Assembly: GCF_026339735.1 (NCBI RefSeq)
Contig: NZ_JAPEQG010000001.1
Span: 8,245,001-8,309,000 of the forward strand
Origin: Streptomyces sp. NBC_01669
GTDB lineage: Bacteria > Actinomycetota > Actinomycetes > Streptomycetales > Streptomycetaceae
DNA: 64,000 nt
Direction of reading: 5' to 3'
Below the pieces are notes generated by a model that was not told the origin of the DNA, searched no databases, and saw only the letters and a list, made by a program, of their open reading frames with translations. This document shows positions 8,940 through 17,242 of this stretch, piece after piece. A program made the position numbers and the translations under genes. How positions within the stretch are numbered: the stretch's first letter is position 1; each line of letters starts with the position of its first letter.

Positions 8940-9914
8940 GTGATGATGGCGGTCATGGCATTGTCGACGGCGTTCACAGAATTGTTCGGTGTGCAGCACC
9001 CGATTGCGCTGGCGCCGATGGGAGGGTCGGCCGGTGGCGCCCTGGCGGCGGCCGTCTCTCGCGGCGGAGGACTCGGGCTGTCGGGCGCGGGGAACGGGGA
9101 CCGCGGCTGGCTGGCCCGTGAGTTGCCGATCGTTGCGGAGACCGGGAAGCCGTGGGGGGTCGGCTTCCTGGCCTGGGCTACCGATGTCGGCGCGGTCGAG
9201 CATGCGCTGGAGCACAGCCCCAGGGCGGTGATGTTGTCCTTCGGTGATCCGAGCCCGTTCGTCGACCGGATCCGTGAGGCGGGCGCGTCGCTGATCATTC
9301 AGGTCACCGATCTGGACGAAGCCAGGCGGGCTGTGGACGTGGGCGCCGATGTCATTGTGGCGCAGGGCACCGAGAGCGGTGGGCACGGTGCCCGGCGGGG
9401 GCGATCCACCCTGCCGTTCGTACCCGCCGTGGTCGATCTGGCGGCACCGGTGCCCGTGCTGGCGGCCGGCGGGATCGCCGACGGCCGCGGTGTGGCCGCA
9501 GCCCTGGCCCTCGGCGCCGCCGGGGCGCTCATCGGAACCCGCTTCCAAGCCACCACCGAGGCCCTTGCCGACCCCGCGACCATCAAAGCGATCATCGAGG
9601 GAGGTGGGGAGGACACCGAGCGCAGCAGCGTGCTGGATATCGCCCGAGGTTCCCAGTGGCCGTCGAAGTACACCGCCCGCACCCTGGGCCACCCCTACCT
9701 TGACCGGTGGCGGGGCCGGGAAGCCGAACTCGCCGCGGATGCCCAGGCCAAGCAGGACTATCACGATGCCGCGGCACGAGGAGACGTTCCCTCGTTGCCC
9801 CTCTGGGCGAGCGAGGGCATCGACCTCATCAACGACCTGCCCACCGCAGCCGATCTCGTCGCCACGCTGGCCGCGCAGGCTGAGGGCGCGCTGGGCCGGG
9901 CGGGAAGGCGTTGA
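8940..9914 (+). CDS. Nitronate monooxygenase (2-nitropropane dioxygenase family)
   Basis: An FMN-dependent TIM-barrel oxygenase of about 324 residues that converts alkyl nitronates to carbonyl compound and nitrite. Family marks: HPIALAPMGGSAGG at the N-terminal FMN site, VIVAQGTESGGHGARRG with the catalytic His, then PVLAAGGIADGRG and GALIGTRFQATTEA at the phosphate-binding strands. Several starts are possible (GTG at the listed base, then ATG 3, 6 and 15 bases later); family similarity begins at ALSTAFTELFG, so the third ATG, 15 bases in, is equally likely. No strong Shine-Dalgarno separates them. It is a stand-alone gene between two mobile-element scars. Confidence 0.88.
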   Translation: MMMAVMALSTAFTELFGVQHPIALAPMGGSAGGALAAAVSRGGGLGLSGAGNGDRGWLARELPIVAETGKPWGVGFLAWATDVGAVEHALEHSPRAVMLSFGDPSPFVDRIREAGASLIIQVTDLDEARRAVDVGADVIVAQGTESGGHGARRGRSTLPFVPAVVDLAAPVPVLAAGGIADGRGVAAALALGAAGALIGTRFQATTEALADPATIKAIIEGGGEDTERSSVLDIARGSQWPSKYTARTLGHPYLDRWRGREAELAADAQAKQDYHDAAARGDVPSLPLWASEGIDLINDLPTAADLVATLAAQAEGALGRAGRR

Positions 9915-10466
9915 CTCAAAGGGCCTGCCCGACGTGGTCACGGCCGGGCCATCAGCCGCAACCGGCCATCCGCCGGTCAAGTCCCCAGGCCACGCACGGC
10001 TACTGAGGCTGACATCCGCAACTGGCCGTCCCTGGGGAATACCGGATGGCCGCTACACAAGCGGCCCACCTGACCGTCACCGACATAGACGCAGAGAACT
10101 CCGGCGCTCCGCGCTCAGGATGCGTTTACCTCCCCGACTGAAGCCGGGGACACCCACGCAAGATCAGGGATGGAGGACGGTCGCGACGGTTGTCGGGTGG
10201 CCTTGTGCGCGGCCGTCGGGGCCGGACGTGGGGCGCGCATCGCCGGAGGGATGCCGGCCAGTGCACCGATGGCTGGAGGGGAAGGGGGAGGGCCGGCCGC
10301 GGGTCGCTGACGGCCGGGTTCATCCCAAATTCCTTGCGTGGATACCCCGTGCTTCAGCTCGGGGAGGAAACGCATCCTTGGCCCGTAGCCGCGAAGCGGC
10401 GGAGTCCGGGTGCGTATCCGTTCTGGCCGTTCGGTGTTCACGAACGGATCTGATAGTTTGTGAGAT
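9915..10466. other. Intergenic region with mobile-element ends
   Basis: About 200 bp without features, then a pair of inverted IS200/IS605-type ends (listed separately), then about 90 bp leading to tnpB. No supported gene. Confidence 0.5.
10118..10377. repeat. Inverted pair of 46-47 bp IS200/IS605-type ends (MITE-like)
   Basis: The 46 bp at 10118-10163 and the reverse complement of 10331-10377 are near-identical. Each begins GGATGCGTTT, carries a hairpin (TCCCCGACTGAAGCCGGGGA in the first, CCCCGTGCTTCAGCTCGGGG in the second) and ends at CCACGCAAG. Only a few substitutions or single-base indels separate them. The 167 bp between hold no gene. The hairpin-plus-GGGGAGGA pattern is what flanks actinobacterial tnpB elements. 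The pair could be a non-autonomous element, or the end of the downstream tnpB element next to the relic of a second, oppositely oriented one. Confidence 0.65.
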
Positions 10467-11663
10467 GTGAAGACCGAGCTGGTGAAGCGGGCGTTCAAGT
10501 ACCGTTTCCACCCCACGAACGAGCAGGCAGCGGAGCTGTCGCGCACGTTCGGGTGTGTCCGCAAGGTCTACAACCTGGCGTTGGAAGCCCGCACGGTGGC
10601 GTGGTTCCAGCGTCAGGAGCGGGTGAACTACAACGCCACCTCGGCGATGCTGACGCAGTGGAAGAAGACCGACGAGCTGGCCTTCCTGTCCGAGGTGTCG
10701 TCGGTGCCGTTGCAGCAGACGCTGCGGCATCTGCAAGGGGCGTTCTCGAACTTCTTCGAGGGCCGGGCGAAGTATCCCCGGTTCAAGTCGAAGAAGAAGA
10801 CCCGCCGCTCCGCCGAGTACACCAAGTCGGCGTTCACGTACCGCGACGGTGTGCTGACGCTCGCGAAAATGAGGAACCCGCTCGCGATCGTGTGGTCCCG
10901 GCCGCTCCCGGCGGGGGCGGAGCCGTCCATGGTGACCGTGTCCCAGGACAGCGCGGGCCGCTGGTTCGTGTCCATGCTGTGTGAGGACGCGTCCGTCAAG
11001 CCCCTGTCGAGGCTGGATACGGCGGTCGGGATCGATGCCGGAATCACCAGCCTCGTGACGCTGTCCACCGGGGAGAAGGTCACCAACCCACGCCATGAAC
11101 GCCAAGACCGTGCACGCCTGGCCAGGGCGCAGCGGGTCCTGGCGAAGAAGGAGGAGGGCTCCCGCAACCGGGACAAGGCCCGCGTCAAGGTCGCCAAGGT
11201 GCATGCCCGGATCGCCGACCGGCGCCGGGACTTCCTGCACCAGCTCACCACTCGGCTCGTTCGTGAGAACCAAACGATCGTGATCGAGGACCTGAGCGTC
11301 CGCAACATGGTCAGGAACAGGAGTCTCGCCCGCGCCATCTCGGACGCGGCCTGGACCGACATGCGCTCGATGCTGGAGTACAAGTGCACCTGGTACGGAA
11401 GGAACCTGGTCGCCGTCGACCGTTGGTTCCCCTCCACCAGACTGTGCTCCGCGTGCGGCACCATCCGGGAGAAACTGCCGTTGAACGTCCGCGCGTGGAC
11501 GTGCGACTGCGGCACCACGCATGACCGCGATGTGAACGCGGCACGCAACATTCTGGCCGCCGGGCTGGCGGTTACGGCCTGTGGAGCGGGTGTAAGACCT
11601 CAACGGGAGTCCTCCCGGACGGGGCAACTTGCTGCGAAGCAGGAAACCTTCACTGCGAAGTGA
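10467..11663 (+). CDS. tnpB: TnpB, RNA-guided nuclease of IS200/IS605 group
   Basis: A 398-residue TnpB. The N-terminal region (KRAFKYRFHPTNEQ) is the usual helix-rich module. The RuvC-like nuclease residues are all visible: D190 in VGIDAGITSLV, E274 in IVIEDLSVRNM and D355 in THDRDVNAARNI. The zinc finger lies in between (CSACGTIRE, then CDCGTTHDRD). TnpB proteins of this family are RNA-guided DNA endonucleases that use an omega-RNA from the element's right end. With catalytic and zinc residues intact the protein looks active. The GTG start (VKTELVKRAFK) overlaps an out-of-frame ATG. The last codons run into the right end that would encode the guide-RNA scaffold. Confidence 0.92.
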   Translation: MKTELVKRAFKYRFHPTNEQAAELSRTFGCVRKVYNLALEARTVAWFQRQERVNYNATSAMLTQWKKTDELAFLSEVSSVPLQQTLRHLQGAFSNFFEGRAKYPRFKSKKKTRRSAEYTKSAFTYRDGVLTLAKMRNPLAIVWSRPLPAGAEPSMVTVSQDSAGRWFVSMLCEDASVKPLSRLDTAVGIDAGITSLVTLSTGEKVTNPRHERQDRARLARAQRVLAKKEEGSRNRDKARVKVAKVHARIADRRRDFLHQLTTRLVRENQTIVIEDLSVRNMVRNRSLARAISDAAWTDMRSMLEYKCTWYGRNLVAVDRWFPSTRLCSACGTIREKLPLNVRAWTCDCGTTHDRDVNAARNILAAGLAVTACGAGVRPQRESSRTGQLAAKQETFTAK

Positions 11664-11698
11664 GGAATCCCCCTCGTTCACGAGGGGGAGGATGTCAA
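11570..11698 (+). ncRNA. Putative omega-RNA scaffold at tnpB right end
   Basis: The 3' end of tnpB and its trailer are rich in short stems, including GGGAGTCCTCCC, TTGCTGCGAAGCAGG and the terminal CCCCCTCGTTCACGAGGGGG, and end in GATGTCAA. In studied TnpB systems the omega-RNA is transcribed from this position and the guide is the adjacent flanking DNA, here beginning CCCCTCCAGCGGG. The 5' limit is a guess. Confidence 0.5.
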
Positions 11699-11863
11699 CC
11701 CCTCCAGCGGGTACGTCGGCCCCGGCCGCATCAACGTGCCGTCTGCTGAACGTAGTGACAGCGATACCGCCGGATCGTCACGCGGGCTGCGGGGAACGAG
11801 GGCGCGGCAGTAAACCGCTGTCGCGGATGGGGCTGTCCCGCGATCGGTCGACGCCGCGGGGTG

Positions 11864-12946
11864 CTACGCGGCGGAGGAGGGAAGCTGCTTCATCTCGTCG
11901 ACGGCCTGTCGCACGGTGATGGCCGAGGTGTAGAGGATGGTGCCGGGCTTGATCTTGCCGGAGTCGCCGCCGTGGGGGCGGACCTGGATGGTGCGCTCGC
12001 CCAGGTAGGTGTAGCTCTTGGCGTCGAAGATCCATTCGGTGCGGGCGCCGGAGGTTTCGTCGAGCCGCGCGACGGCCACGCCGTGGCGGCCGGCTGCGTC
12101 CACGGCGTCCTTGACCTGGACCACGCCGGGGATCTTGGCCGCGGTCTTGAAGAGGGAGACGTTGAGATCGGCGGGGGGCATGGATTCGTTGAGGAGATCC
12201 CCGATGGTGGTGAAGGCCTGCTGGTCGGGACTGTTGCCCTGTCCCTTGGTCTCCTTGTAGATCTTCGCCAAGAGTGCGTCGGGGTCGGTGGTCAGGGTGG
12301 CGAGATAGTCGTAGGACGGGCCGCCCAGCCGTGCGGGTTCGATCTCACCCTTCTCGTTGATGTGGTCGATGGTCTCGCCGCCGGGCGGGGAGACGGCCGG
12401 GTCGATGAGCCAGCCCTTCGCGCCGTCGGTCGAGCGCCAGGTCTGTCGGCGGTGGATGCCATCGCTGACGACGGTGGTCTTGTCGCCGACTGTCTTCTCG
12501 TAGGTGGTGCCGACCTGGCTCTCGATATAGACGTACTGCCCCGAATGCACGGTGGGCGCCGGGTTCTTCGCCGCGGTCAGCGAGATCTGGTTGAGCAGCT
12601 GTGGCACACCCTGGGTGGTACCCGCACCGACCTGTGCAGTGAGCGCCGGCCCGGCGACGGGGGATTCGTTACCGCTGCCGGATTCGGTGAGGGTGAGGAC
12701 ACCGGCGGCGATCACGGCCAGCGAGCAGGCGGCGGCCGGGATGACGATCAGGGGCCGCATGAACCCGCGGCGCCGCGCGGGTGCGGTGGCCGGGGCGGCC
12801 GACTGGGTGTCCTGGTGGATGAAGTTCATCAGTTCTTCCCTGTGGAAGGCGTGGCGGCCCGCGGGAAGGTCGGCTTCCTCGAGGGAGACCAGACGCGCGG
12901 TCTCCTGCCATTCATCAGGCATAAGACGGGACTGGCTCATGTTCAC
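11864..12946 (-). CDS. CU044_5270-family membrane-anchored protein
   Basis: A 360-residue protein with a cytoplasmic N-terminus (SQSRLMPDEWQETARLV), one transmembrane helix near residues 62-82 (PLIVIPAAACSLAVIAAGV) and a large extracytoplasmic domain. The latter carries GQYVYIESQVG, RQTWRSTDGAKGWLIDP and the C-terminal RTEWIFDAKSYTYLGER. That layout is seen in proteins labelled CU044_5270 family, routinely encoded after an ECF-type sigma factor, as here. A role as the cognate sigma-factor regulator or target is likely but unproven. The GTG start overlaps the sigma-factor stop as GTGA and has AGGAAGG six bases upstream; an in-frame ATG two codons later is the alternative. Confidence 0.75.
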   Translation of the reverse strand: MNMSQSRLMPDEWQETARLVSLEEADLPAGRHAFHREELMNFIHQDTQSAAPATAPARRRGFMRPLIVIPAAACSLAVIAAGVLTLTESGSGNESPVAGPALTAQVGAGTTQGVPQLLNQISLTAAKNPAPTVHSGQYVYIESQVGTTYEKTVGDKTTVVSDGIHRRQTWRSTDGAKGWLIDPAVSPPGGETIDHINEKGEIEPARLGGPSYDYLATLTTDPDALLAKIYKETKGQGNSPDQQAFTTIGDLLNESMPPADLNVSLFKTAAKIPGVVQVKDAVDAAGRHGVAVARLDETSGARTEWIFDAKSYTYLGERTIQVRPHGGDSGKIKPGTILYTSAITVRQAVDEMKQLPSSAA

Positions 12947-13578
12947 CGGGTTCCTTCCTGTACGGGCCGGGCCGCGATGTTGCGGTCCCCTCTTACCTGT
13001 CGATCCACAGGTCGGGGTTCCCGGAAATCTGCCTGCATTTCCGTATCCGCGAGTTTGCGCAGCTTGGTCCGGGCCCGTGAGAGACGGGAGCGGACCGTTC
13101 CGACGGGGATGCCCAGGACCTGGGCGGTGGTGGCGTAGTCCAGGCCCTGCCACAGGCACAGGCTGAGCACTTCGCGCTCGGTGCGCCGCAGCCCGGAGAG
13201 AGCGGTGGCGGTGGCGGCCAGGCGCCGGCGGTCGTCGATCCGGCCGGCGACCTCGTCGGCGTGATCGGCCACAGCAGTCTCTGCTTGGGCGGCGGCGAGG
13301 GCGGCCGCCTTGAAGCGGCGGTTGCTGCGAGACTGGGCGCGGACCAGGTTGGTGGCGATGCCCAGCAGCCAGGGGCGCAGGGTGCCGCCGTCGGCGTCGA
13401 GCCGCTGATGGCCCCGCCATGCTTCCATGAACGTCGCGGACACCACGTCCTCGGCCGCTGCCCAGTCCGCGGTCAGTCGAAAGGCATGGTTGTAGAGGGT
13501 TCGCGCGTACTCGTCGAAGAGTTCCGCGAAGGCCTGCGGATCCCCTGCGCGTATACGCGCGCGCATAGTTGTCGTCAC
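12943..13578 (-). CDS. ECF-type RNA polymerase sigma factor
   Basis: A 211-residue group IV sigma factor. Region 2 (AFAELFDEYARTLYNHAFRL then AEDVVSATFMEAWRG) carries the polymerase and -10 contacts. Region 4 (LRRTEREVLSLCLWQGLDYA, then IPVGTVRSRLSRARTKL) is the -35-binding helix-turn-helix. It is translationally coupled to the following CU044_5270 gene through a GTGA overlap, a recurrent Streptomyces pair. The GTG start listed gives VTTTMRARIRAG; the ATG four codons later is a plausible alternative, since neither has a clear Shine-Dalgarno. A short C-terminal tail after region 4 is basic and not conserved. Confidence 0.88.
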   Translation of the reverse strand: MTTTMRARIRAGDPQAFAELFDEYARTLYNHAFRLTADWAAAEDVVSATFMEAWRGHQRLDADGGTLRPWLLGIATNLVRAQSRSNRRFKAAALAAAQAETAVADHADEVAGRIDDRRRLAATATALSGLRRTEREVLSLCLWQGLDYATTAQVLGIPVGTVRSRLSRARTKLRKLADTEMQADFREPRPVDRQVRGDRNIAARPVQEGTR

Positions 13579-13926
13579 ATCAATCAGCTGTCGATTCTGA
13601 GCACGGGGTTCCCGAGACGTGAGTCACAGGGATCATGCCCTCGGACGGTCCCGCGGCGGAATAACCACAAAGTCCGTTCCTGTGTGCCGTCGATCGCTCA
13701 CATCCGCAGCCGGTTGTGAGCTCGGGCCCGACGGCGGCGAGCGTACCCCAGCAGAGCCCACCGGAGCCGCACGTCCCCTTGGCCGGTACCGGCCCCCCGG
13801 GCTGTTGGTCGAAGTTCGACCAAGCGCTCCCGACATCGGAATTTCGAGCGGCCCTGGGCCTCATGATCCTGGAACTGACGGCGCTGGTTGCCATTGACGC
13901 TGGTCAGCAGGTCCAGCCGCCGGGCC
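13579..13926. other. Intergenic region upstream of sigma factor
   Basis: This 348-bp interval runs from the end of the Dap cluster to the start of the sigma-factor gene. It contains two tight palindromes but no supported gene. Confidence 0.5.
13805..13823. promoter_or_regulatory. Perfect 9-1-9 palindrome, candidate operator
   Basis: TTGGTCGAAGTTCGACCAA is a perfect inverted repeat with one central base, typical in size for a dimeric repressor site. Another palindrome, GGCCGGTACCGGCC, lies 10 bp to the left at 13781-13794. Both are within 240 bp upstream of the sigma-factor gene. With no loop it is not a terminator. Confidence 0.4.
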
Positions 13927-14934
13927 TCACCGTGTCGGTGGCGCGGGGGAGGCCACCCAGGAACCGGCGGTCACCTCGTCGGATTCGAGCACGTCCTCGC
14001 CGTAGAGATCCTGCAGCCAGTTGGTCTGGTAAATGGTGTCGAGGTACCGCTCGCCGAGATCCGGGCCGACGGCCACCGCGGTGAGATCGGGGGCGTCATG
14101 CCGGGCCAACCAGTCCGTTGCGCCGCTGACCACCGTGCCGGTGGAGCCGCCGAACAGGAATCCGCGCCGGGCCAGACGATGGCAGGTACGGACGGTGTCC
14201 GCCTCCTCGACACGTATCACCTCATCCACATAGGACTCGTCGAGCAGTGGCGGGCGCATGCTCATCCCCAGGCCGGGAATCATCCGGCGGCCCGGCGAAC
14301 CACCGAAGGACACCGAGCCGACGCTGTCCACGGCGATGATCCGCACCGGCCGGTGCCACTCCCGGAAGTAGCGCGCGCAACCCATCAGGGTGCCTGTGGT
14401 GCCGGCCCCGACGAACAGCACGTCCAGCCGCGGGAACTGGCGGGCGATCTCCGGTGCTGTCCTGCGGTAGTGCGCCTTCCAGTTGCTCGGATTGGTGTAC
14501 TGACTGAGCCACACGTACCGGTCGTCGGAGGCGCACAGCGCACGGACGTACTCGATCCGCGCGCCGAGAAAGCCGCCGTTGGCCTCCTGCCCGGCGATCA
14601 TGTGCACCTGGCTGCCCAACGCCTCCATCATCATCCTGGTCGACAGGTTGCCGCGGGAGTCCGTCACACACAGGAACCGGTAGCCCTTGCTTGCCGCGAT
14701 CATGCTCAGCGCCACGCCGAGGTTTCCGGACGAGGACTCGACCAGGATCGATTCCGGCGTGAGGATTCCATCCCGCTCTGCGCTCTCCACCATCTCGGTC
14801 GCGGCCTTCAATTTGATCGAGCCGGCGAAGTTGAAGCCCTCACACTTCAGGAAGAGCGAGTGCCCGAAGATCGACCGAAGGTCGACATAGAGCTCCTCTT
14901 CGTTGAAGGCGTAGGGATCGGATACGACGGGCAC
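13927..14934 (-). CDS. sbnA: SbnA-like PLP enzyme for 2,3-diaminopropionate synthesis
   Basis: A fold-type II PLP enzyme of 335 residues related to cysteine synthase. SbnA condenses O-phospho-L-serine with L-glutamate to N-(1-amino-1-carboxyethyl)-L-glutamate, the first step to L-Dap. Visible marks: the PLP lysine in NFAGSIKLKAATEM, the substrate loop VESSSGNLGVALSMIAA and the phosphate-binding VGAGTTGTLMGCARYF. SbnA is separated from plain cysteine synthases mainly by partnership with SbnB, encoded just upstream in the same direction. The GTG start has AGAGGAG seven bases before it. It is the last gene of the leftward cluster, after a 213-bp gap that could hold its own promoter. Confidence 0.85.
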   Translation of the reverse strand: MPVVSDPYAFNEEELYVDLRSIFGHSLFLKCEGFNFAGSIKLKAATEMVESAERDGILTPESILVESSSGNLGVALSMIAASKGYRFLCVTDSRGNLSTRMMMEALGSQVHMIAGQEANGGFLGARIEYVRALCASDDRYVWLSQYTNPSNWKAHYRRTAPEIARQFPRLDVLFVGAGTTGTLMGCARYFREWHRPVRIIAVDSVGSVSFGGSPGRRMIPGLGMSMRPPLLDESYVDEVIRVEEADTVRTCHRLARRGFLFGGSTGTVVSGATDWLARHDAPDLTAVAVGPDLGERYLDTIYQTNWLQDLYGEDVLESDEVTAGSWVASPAPPTR

Positions 14935-15147
14935 GATGGTCTCCTCTGTCTGGAGCAGAGCACTTCCGGAACGTCCATCCGACCGTGGGCGGGCTTATCG
15001 CTCTTGCGGGCGGGAGCCAGTGCCCAACCGGGCCGGACGGGGCCCTGCGTCAGCGGTCGCTGTCTCGTACGCCCTGTCCTGCGGCGATTTGACCGGCGAT
15101 CTCTCCTGGGATGAGTCCTGGACAAGCCTCCTGGGCTCCGGGCGGAC

Positions 15148-16218
15148 TCATCCGTAACGGCTCAGTTCGTGGAAGAAGTCGTCGACGACGTGCAACTCTC
15201 CGCGGCGGACCACTTCGTCGTAGACGTCTTTGCCCACCGCGAGGTCGAGCACCCCGAGGCCGAAGGGCGAGAACACCACCGGCCGGTCCGCCGGCACCGT
15301 CACGCGCCCGGCCATCACGTCGTCCAACGTGCCGTGCAGGAAGTCCCGGTTGCCGGTGAGCTGCTCGGCCAGATGCGGCGAGGTGTCGGCTTTCAGACAG
15401 TGCTCGATGTCATCGACGATGTTGGCCGAGGCGAGCAGGATCTCCGGCGCGAGGTCGCGCAGCGACACGTGCAGCACCAGCGGATGGTGTGCGAACCATG
15501 ACAGGTCGCCGACATGCGGCCGGCCGGCGACGGTGGCGAAGACCACCAGGTCGCTGTGTCGGATCAACTGCTCGGCGCTGTCGTGCACGGTGATCCGGCC
15601 GGTGGTCCCCGACTGCTCCAGGTAGCACCGGAAGCCTGCCGCGCTGTCGGCGGACAGGTCGTGCACACCGATCTCGTCGAACGACCAGCCGGTGCCGGCC
15701 AGGAAGGTGTGGATGTAACGGGCGATCAGGCCCACCCCGACGAACCCGACACGCGTCGGTCGCGGCCGGTCGCGGCTGAGCCAGTCGGCCGCCGACGCCG
15801 CCGACGCGGCCGTCCTGGTGGCGCTGATGATCGAGCTCTCCAGGCAGGCGAACGGGTAGCCGGTGTCATGGTCGTTGAGGATCAGCACGGCGGAGGCCCT
15901 CGGAATGCCGGCCGTCACGTTCTCCGGAAAGCTGGAGATCCACTTCAGGCCGTCCACCCCCACCTCGCCGCCGATCGAGGCGGGCAGCGCGATGATCCGT
16001 GAGGACGGGCGGTCGGGGAAGCGCAGGAAGTACGACGGCGGGTTCACCGAATCACCGGCGCCGTGCACCCGGTAGGTGGCCTCGACCAACTCCACGAGCT
16101 GTTTCTCGCGCCCGTGCAGTGCGCGCTGGACCTGGGCACCGGAGATCACGGCGAACGGGGGCACGGTGACCGGAGCGGACCTTGCGGACTTCGTAGCGGT
16201 GGAACCGATGGTGGTCAT
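15148..16218 (-). CDS. sbnB: SbnB-like dehydrogenase releasing 2,3-diaminopropionate
   Basis: A 356-residue member of the ornithine cyclodeaminase/mu-crystallin fold. SbnB oxidatively hydrolyses the SbnA product with NAD+, giving L-Dap plus alpha-ketoglutarate. Typical SbnB stretches are NPPSYFLRFPDRPSSRIIALP, GLKWISSFPENV and ASAVLILNDHDTGYPFACLE, with the dinucleotide fold at VGFVGVGLIARYIHTFL. The start overlaps the preceding hydroxylase stop as ATGA, so the two are translationally coupled. The alpha-ketoglutarate it releases is the cosubstrate needed by that hydroxylase. The family call is strong because SbnA and SbnB occur together. Confidence 0.88.
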   Translation of the reverse strand: MTTIGSTATKSARSAPVTVPPFAVISGAQVQRALHGREKQLVELVEATYRVHGAGDSVNPPSYFLRFPDRPSSRIIALPASIGGEVGVDGLKWISSFPENVTAGIPRASAVLILNDHDTGYPFACLESSIISATRTAASAASAADWLSRDRPRPTRVGFVGVGLIARYIHTFLAGTGWSFDEIGVHDLSADSAAGFRCYLEQSGTTGRITVHDSAEQLIRHSDLVVFATVAGRPHVGDLSWFAHHPLVLHVSLRDLAPEILLASANIVDDIEHCLKADTSPHLAEQLTGNRDFLHGTLDDVMAGRVTVPADRPVVFSPFGLGVLDLAVGKDVYDEVVRRGELHVVDDFFHELSRYG

Positions 16219-17219
16219 CCCGCGGTCACCTCGACGGTCGGCGAGCAGTCGGCCAGACGCACCGGGTCGGCCATGGCGACGAGCACCTCGCGCGGCCCTT
16301 CGAAGGGCTCCCTGCTGTGCGCGGTCCGGACATTGTCGACGAGCATCAGGTCGCCGGTCTGCCACGGCTCGCGTGCGGTGTTGGCCTCGTAGACGCTGTT
16401 GAGCAGTTGCACGACGTCCTCGCCGATCGGGTCGCCGTTGCCGAAGCGGGTGTTGAACGGCAGCCCGTCGGCGCCGTAGACGTCGACCAGGTACTCGCGC
16501 ACCTCGGGGGCCATCGTCCACTCGTTGAGGAACGCGATCTGGTTGAACCAGCAACGTCGGCCGGTGACCGGGTGACGCACCACGGCGCTGCGGCGCTGTC
16601 TGGTGCGCAGTCCGCCGTCGGGCTGCCACTCGAACGTGATCGCGTTGGCACGGCAGTAGCTCTCGACGGCGCCACGGTCCGCGGTGCCGAACGCCTCGGC
16701 GACGGACGCCCCGATCTCGTCGTTGTAGCTGCGGGTGAGCAGCCAGCCCTCCCGCTCGAACCGCTCGGTCAGGTCGGCGGGCAGCGCGTCGAGCACGGTC
16801 GGTGAGTCGGCCACCGCGGTTGCCCCGCCGGTGGTGGGCGCGCCGAGACAGGCGAACATCATCAGGCTGGGGAACTCAAGCGTGTAGCTCAGTTCGTGGT
16901 GCATGCACATCGGCTGGTTTGGCGGCCACTTCGATGAGGAGTACACGCCGTCGGAGTAGGTCCGTCGGGGCGCGAAGACCTCCTTCTCGGTCATCAGACC
17001 GGTGGCCAGTCCCGAGAAGACGGCGCCGGTCCCGTCCACGTCGCGCAGCCCGAGGCCGCGGACCAGGACCGAACCGTGCTCGGCGACGACAGCGCGCAGC
17101 GCGTCCCGGTGCTCGGCCGCCCAGCTCAGCGCGTCGCCGGTGGCCCCGGCCCGGAGGAGAGGAGGTTTGCCGGTTTCGAGTTCGACGTCGAGCGGCGACA
17201 CCGTGGATATGGAAGACAT
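16215..17219 (-). CDS. TauD/SyrP-type Fe(II)/alpha-ketoglutarate hydroxylase
   Basis: A 334-residue TauD-family dioxygenase. The iron ligands appear as the HxE pair in MCMHHELSYTLEF and the distal His in NVRTAHSREPF, with the alpha-ketoglutarate Arg in FEGPREVLVAM. Middle stretches such as ESYCRANAITFEWQPDGGLR are characteristic of SyrP-like enzymes, which beta-hydroxylate amino acids for NRPS pathways, often on a carrier protein. In this setting the likely substrate is Dap, free or carrier-bound, but this is inferred. An AAAGGA Shine-Dalgarno sits before the ATG. It lies 23 bp after the NRPS gene and overlaps sbnB by 4 bp, so the operon is tight. Confidence 0.85.
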   Translation of the reverse strand: MSSISTVSPLDVELETGKPPLLRAGATGDALSWAAEHRDALRAVVAEHGSVLVRGLGLRDVDGTGAVFSGLATGLMTEKEVFAPRRTYSDGVYSSSKWPPNQPMCMHHELSYTLEFPSLMMFACLGAPTTGGATAVADSPTVLDALPADLTERFEREGWLLTRSYNDEIGASVAEAFGTADRGAVESYCRANAITFEWQPDGGLRTRQRRSAVVRHPVTGRRCWFNQIAFLNEWTMAPEVREYLVDVYGADGLPFNTRFGNGDPIGEDVVQLLNSVYEANTAREPWQTGDLMLVDNVRTAHSREPFEGPREVLVAMADPVRLADCSPTVEVTAG

Positions 17220-17242
17220 CTCGGTTTCCTTTCAGTTGCCGG

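Larger units (their letters stand above)
10331..11698 (+). mobile_element. IS200/IS605-group element, tnpB only (IS1341-like)
   Basis: A single accessory gene, tnpB, sits between a left hairpin (CCCCGTGCTTCAGCTCGGGG) and a right hairpin (CCCCCTCGTTCACGAGGGGG) followed by GATGTCAA, the usual right-end layout. No tnpA tyrosine transposase is present, so the element could move only with TnpA supplied in trans. The left boundary is uncertain because a mirrored copy of the left end lies just upstream. Confidence 0.7.
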
